From Pseudomonas putida (GTDB lineage: Bacteria > Pseudomonadota > Gammaproteobacteria > Pseudomonadales > Pseudomonadaceae), in NCBI GenBank assembly GCA_029953615.1, contig CP124529.1, forward strand, positions 3,038,501 through 3,102,500: 64,000 bases of DNA. Direction: 5' to 3'. Both the position numbers and the translations under genes were made by a program. The notes under the pieces are model-generated. The model was not told the origin of the DNA. It worked only from the letters and a program-made list of their open reading frames with translations, and searched no databases. Below are positions 63,034 through 64,000 of this stretch, piece by piece (position 1 is the first letter of the stretch; each line of letters starts with the position of its first letter).

Positions 63034-64000
63034 CTAGTCCAGACCGAACTCGGCCAGCTTGCGATAGAGCTGCTGGCGGGACAGCCCGAGGCGCCGCGCC
63101 GCCTCTGCGCGGTTGCCAGCCGTTGCAGCGAGGGCGCGCACGATCATCTCGCGCTCCAGGCGGGCGACGGCCTGTGCCATAGGGCCGTCCCAGTCGATGT
63201 CCAGGCCCGGGGTAAGCGCAGCCGCAGGCTGCAACCCGATGTGTTCGACATCGATGACCGGGCCGTGGCTGAGGATGGCCGCACGCTCCATGGCATTGCG
63301 CAGTTCGCGCACGTTGCCAGGCCAGGTATGGGCCAGCAACAAGCGGGCTGCCGCCGCGCTCAAGCGCTTGGGCGAGTCGCCGCCCAACAGGCGCAGAAAG
63401 TGTTCGGCCAACAGCAATACGTCGCCCAGGCGCTCACGCAACGGCGGCAACCACAGTGGCACTACCTGCAGGCGGTACCACAGGTCTTCCCGGAAGCGCC
63501 CCTCCTTGACTGCGCTGGGCAGGTCTCGGTGTGTGGCGACGATGATGCGCACGTTCACCGGCTGGACGTGGTTGGCGCCCACGGGGGTGATTTCGCGCTC
63601 CTGCAGCACCCGCAGGATCTTCGCCTGCGTGGCCAGTGGCATATCACCTATTTCGTCGAGGAACAGGGTGCCGCCATCGGCTTCGCGAAAGCGCCCGGTA
63701 CGGTCATTGACGGCACCGGTGAACGCGCCTTTGACATGCCCGAACAACTCGCTTTCCATCAGTTCGGCCGGGATCGCGGCGCAGTTCACTGCGACGAAGG
63801 GGCCGCTGGCTCTACCGCTGTTGCGATGCAGGGCGCGCGCCACCAGTTCCTTGCCGGTGCCTGTCTCGCCGAGGATCAAGGCGGTGGCGTCGGAGTTCGC
63901 GGCCAGCCCGATGCGCTTGAAGACCTGGCGCATGGCCTCGCTGCTGCTGACCAGTTCGGTGCCATCCGCGGGCTCTGTTGCGGCAGCTGATGCCCCGGCC
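63034..64000 (-). CDS. Sigma-54-dependent Fis-family transcriptional activator (5' end outside window)
   Basis: The visible 322 residues cover the AAA+ domain and the C-terminal DNA-binding domain. Walker A is LGETGTGKE, the sigma-54 contact loop is GAFTGA in HVKGAFTGAV, and Walker B is GGTLFLDEIGD. The Fis-type helix-turn-helix is at the end (GNRAEAARRLGLSRQQLYRKL). The frame stays open to the window edge, so an N-terminal sensor domain (probably GAF or PAS) lies beyond. It likely drives the sigma-54 promoter at 62908-62922 through the dyad between them. Confidence 0.9.
   Translation of the reverse strand, partial: AGASAAATEPADGTELVSSSEAMRQVFKRIGLAANSDATALILGETGTGKELVARALHRNSGRASGPFVAVNCAAIPAELMESELFGHVKGAFTGAVNDRTGRFREADGGTLFLDEIGDMPLATQAKILRVLQEREITPVGANHVQPVNVRIIVATHRDLPSAVKEGRFREDLWYRLQVVPLWLPPLRERLGDVLLLAEHFLRLLGGDSPKRLSAAAARLLLAHTWPGNVRELRNAMERAAILSHGPVIDVEHIGLQPAAALTPGLDIDWDGPMAQAVARLEREMIVRALAATAGNRAEAARRLGLSRQQLYRKLAEFGLD

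Overview
The window looks like a chromosomal segment of a fluorescent pseudomonad of the Pseudomonas putida group. The gene order lspA-fkpB-ispH, minor pilins, thiO, amidase/carbamoylase, liv transporter, bamD | rluD-pgeF-clpB, tRNAs, ndh, yacG-coaE-pilD-pilC | pilA matches what I remember of P. putida chromosomes. The intergenic regions carry two families of inverted REP elements typical of that group. No database search was possible, so all identities rest on motifs and gene order.

1-28.4 kb is core genome: isoprenoid and lipoprotein genes; a type IV pilus minor-pilin operon, with pilD/pilC/pilA 22 kb further on; thiO; a minus-strand unit pairing an amidase and an M20 carbamoylase with a complete branched-chain-amino-acid/urea-type ABC transporter and a FadR-type regulator; bamD; rluD-pgeF; clpB behind a heat-shock-like promoter; a tRNA array Asn-Pro-Lys-terminator-Pro-Lys-terminator in which the Pro-Lys-terminator unit is duplicated and the first tRNA-Pro has two surplus acceptor-stem bases; ndh; and small conserved Pseudomonas genes.

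28.41-43.33 kb is a mosaic genomic island in the 3' end of a tRNA-Thr(CGT). An imperfect 19/20-base copy of the tRNA end lies at the far side. It holds an AT-rich part (a nucleoside-phosphorylase/GHKL-ATPase fusion, a DUF2971 protein, an IS66 element, a HEPN protein, and a SIR2-like/P-loop fusion overlapping a nucleoside-deoxyribosyltransferase-like gene), then a GC-richer Gabija-like pair (OLD nuclease plus UvrD helicase) and an HNH nuclease. I see no integrase. It reads as an anti-phage defence island with at least two architectures I do not recognise as named systems.

43.7-56.8 kb has a GFA-family gene, a tiny secreted His/Cys protein, and then a biosynthetic cluster bracketed by two paralogous LysR regulators. 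The nine-gene minus-strand operon encodes a type II thioesterase, an AfsA-type hotdog protein, two acyl carrier proteins, an SDR reductase, a KASIII-like synthase, a HAD hydrolase, a cytochrome P450 and an AMP-dependent ligase; two MFS exporters lie upstream. It probably makes a small acyl-derived, possibly lactone-like, metabolite, and it is my strongest candidate for an undescribed system.

56.8-64 kb is a stress and transport segment: KGG-repeat protein, Mn-catalase, YciF-like ferritin fold, ArsB-like permease, an MFS protein, a secreted two-repeat protein behind a sigma-54 promoter, and a sigma-54 activator running off the end.

Six genes (pilW, ndh, yacG, the UvrD gene, Mn-catalase, ArsB-like) are each broken by exactly one inserted or deleted base. 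That pattern suggests indel errors in the assembly at least as much as real pseudogenes.
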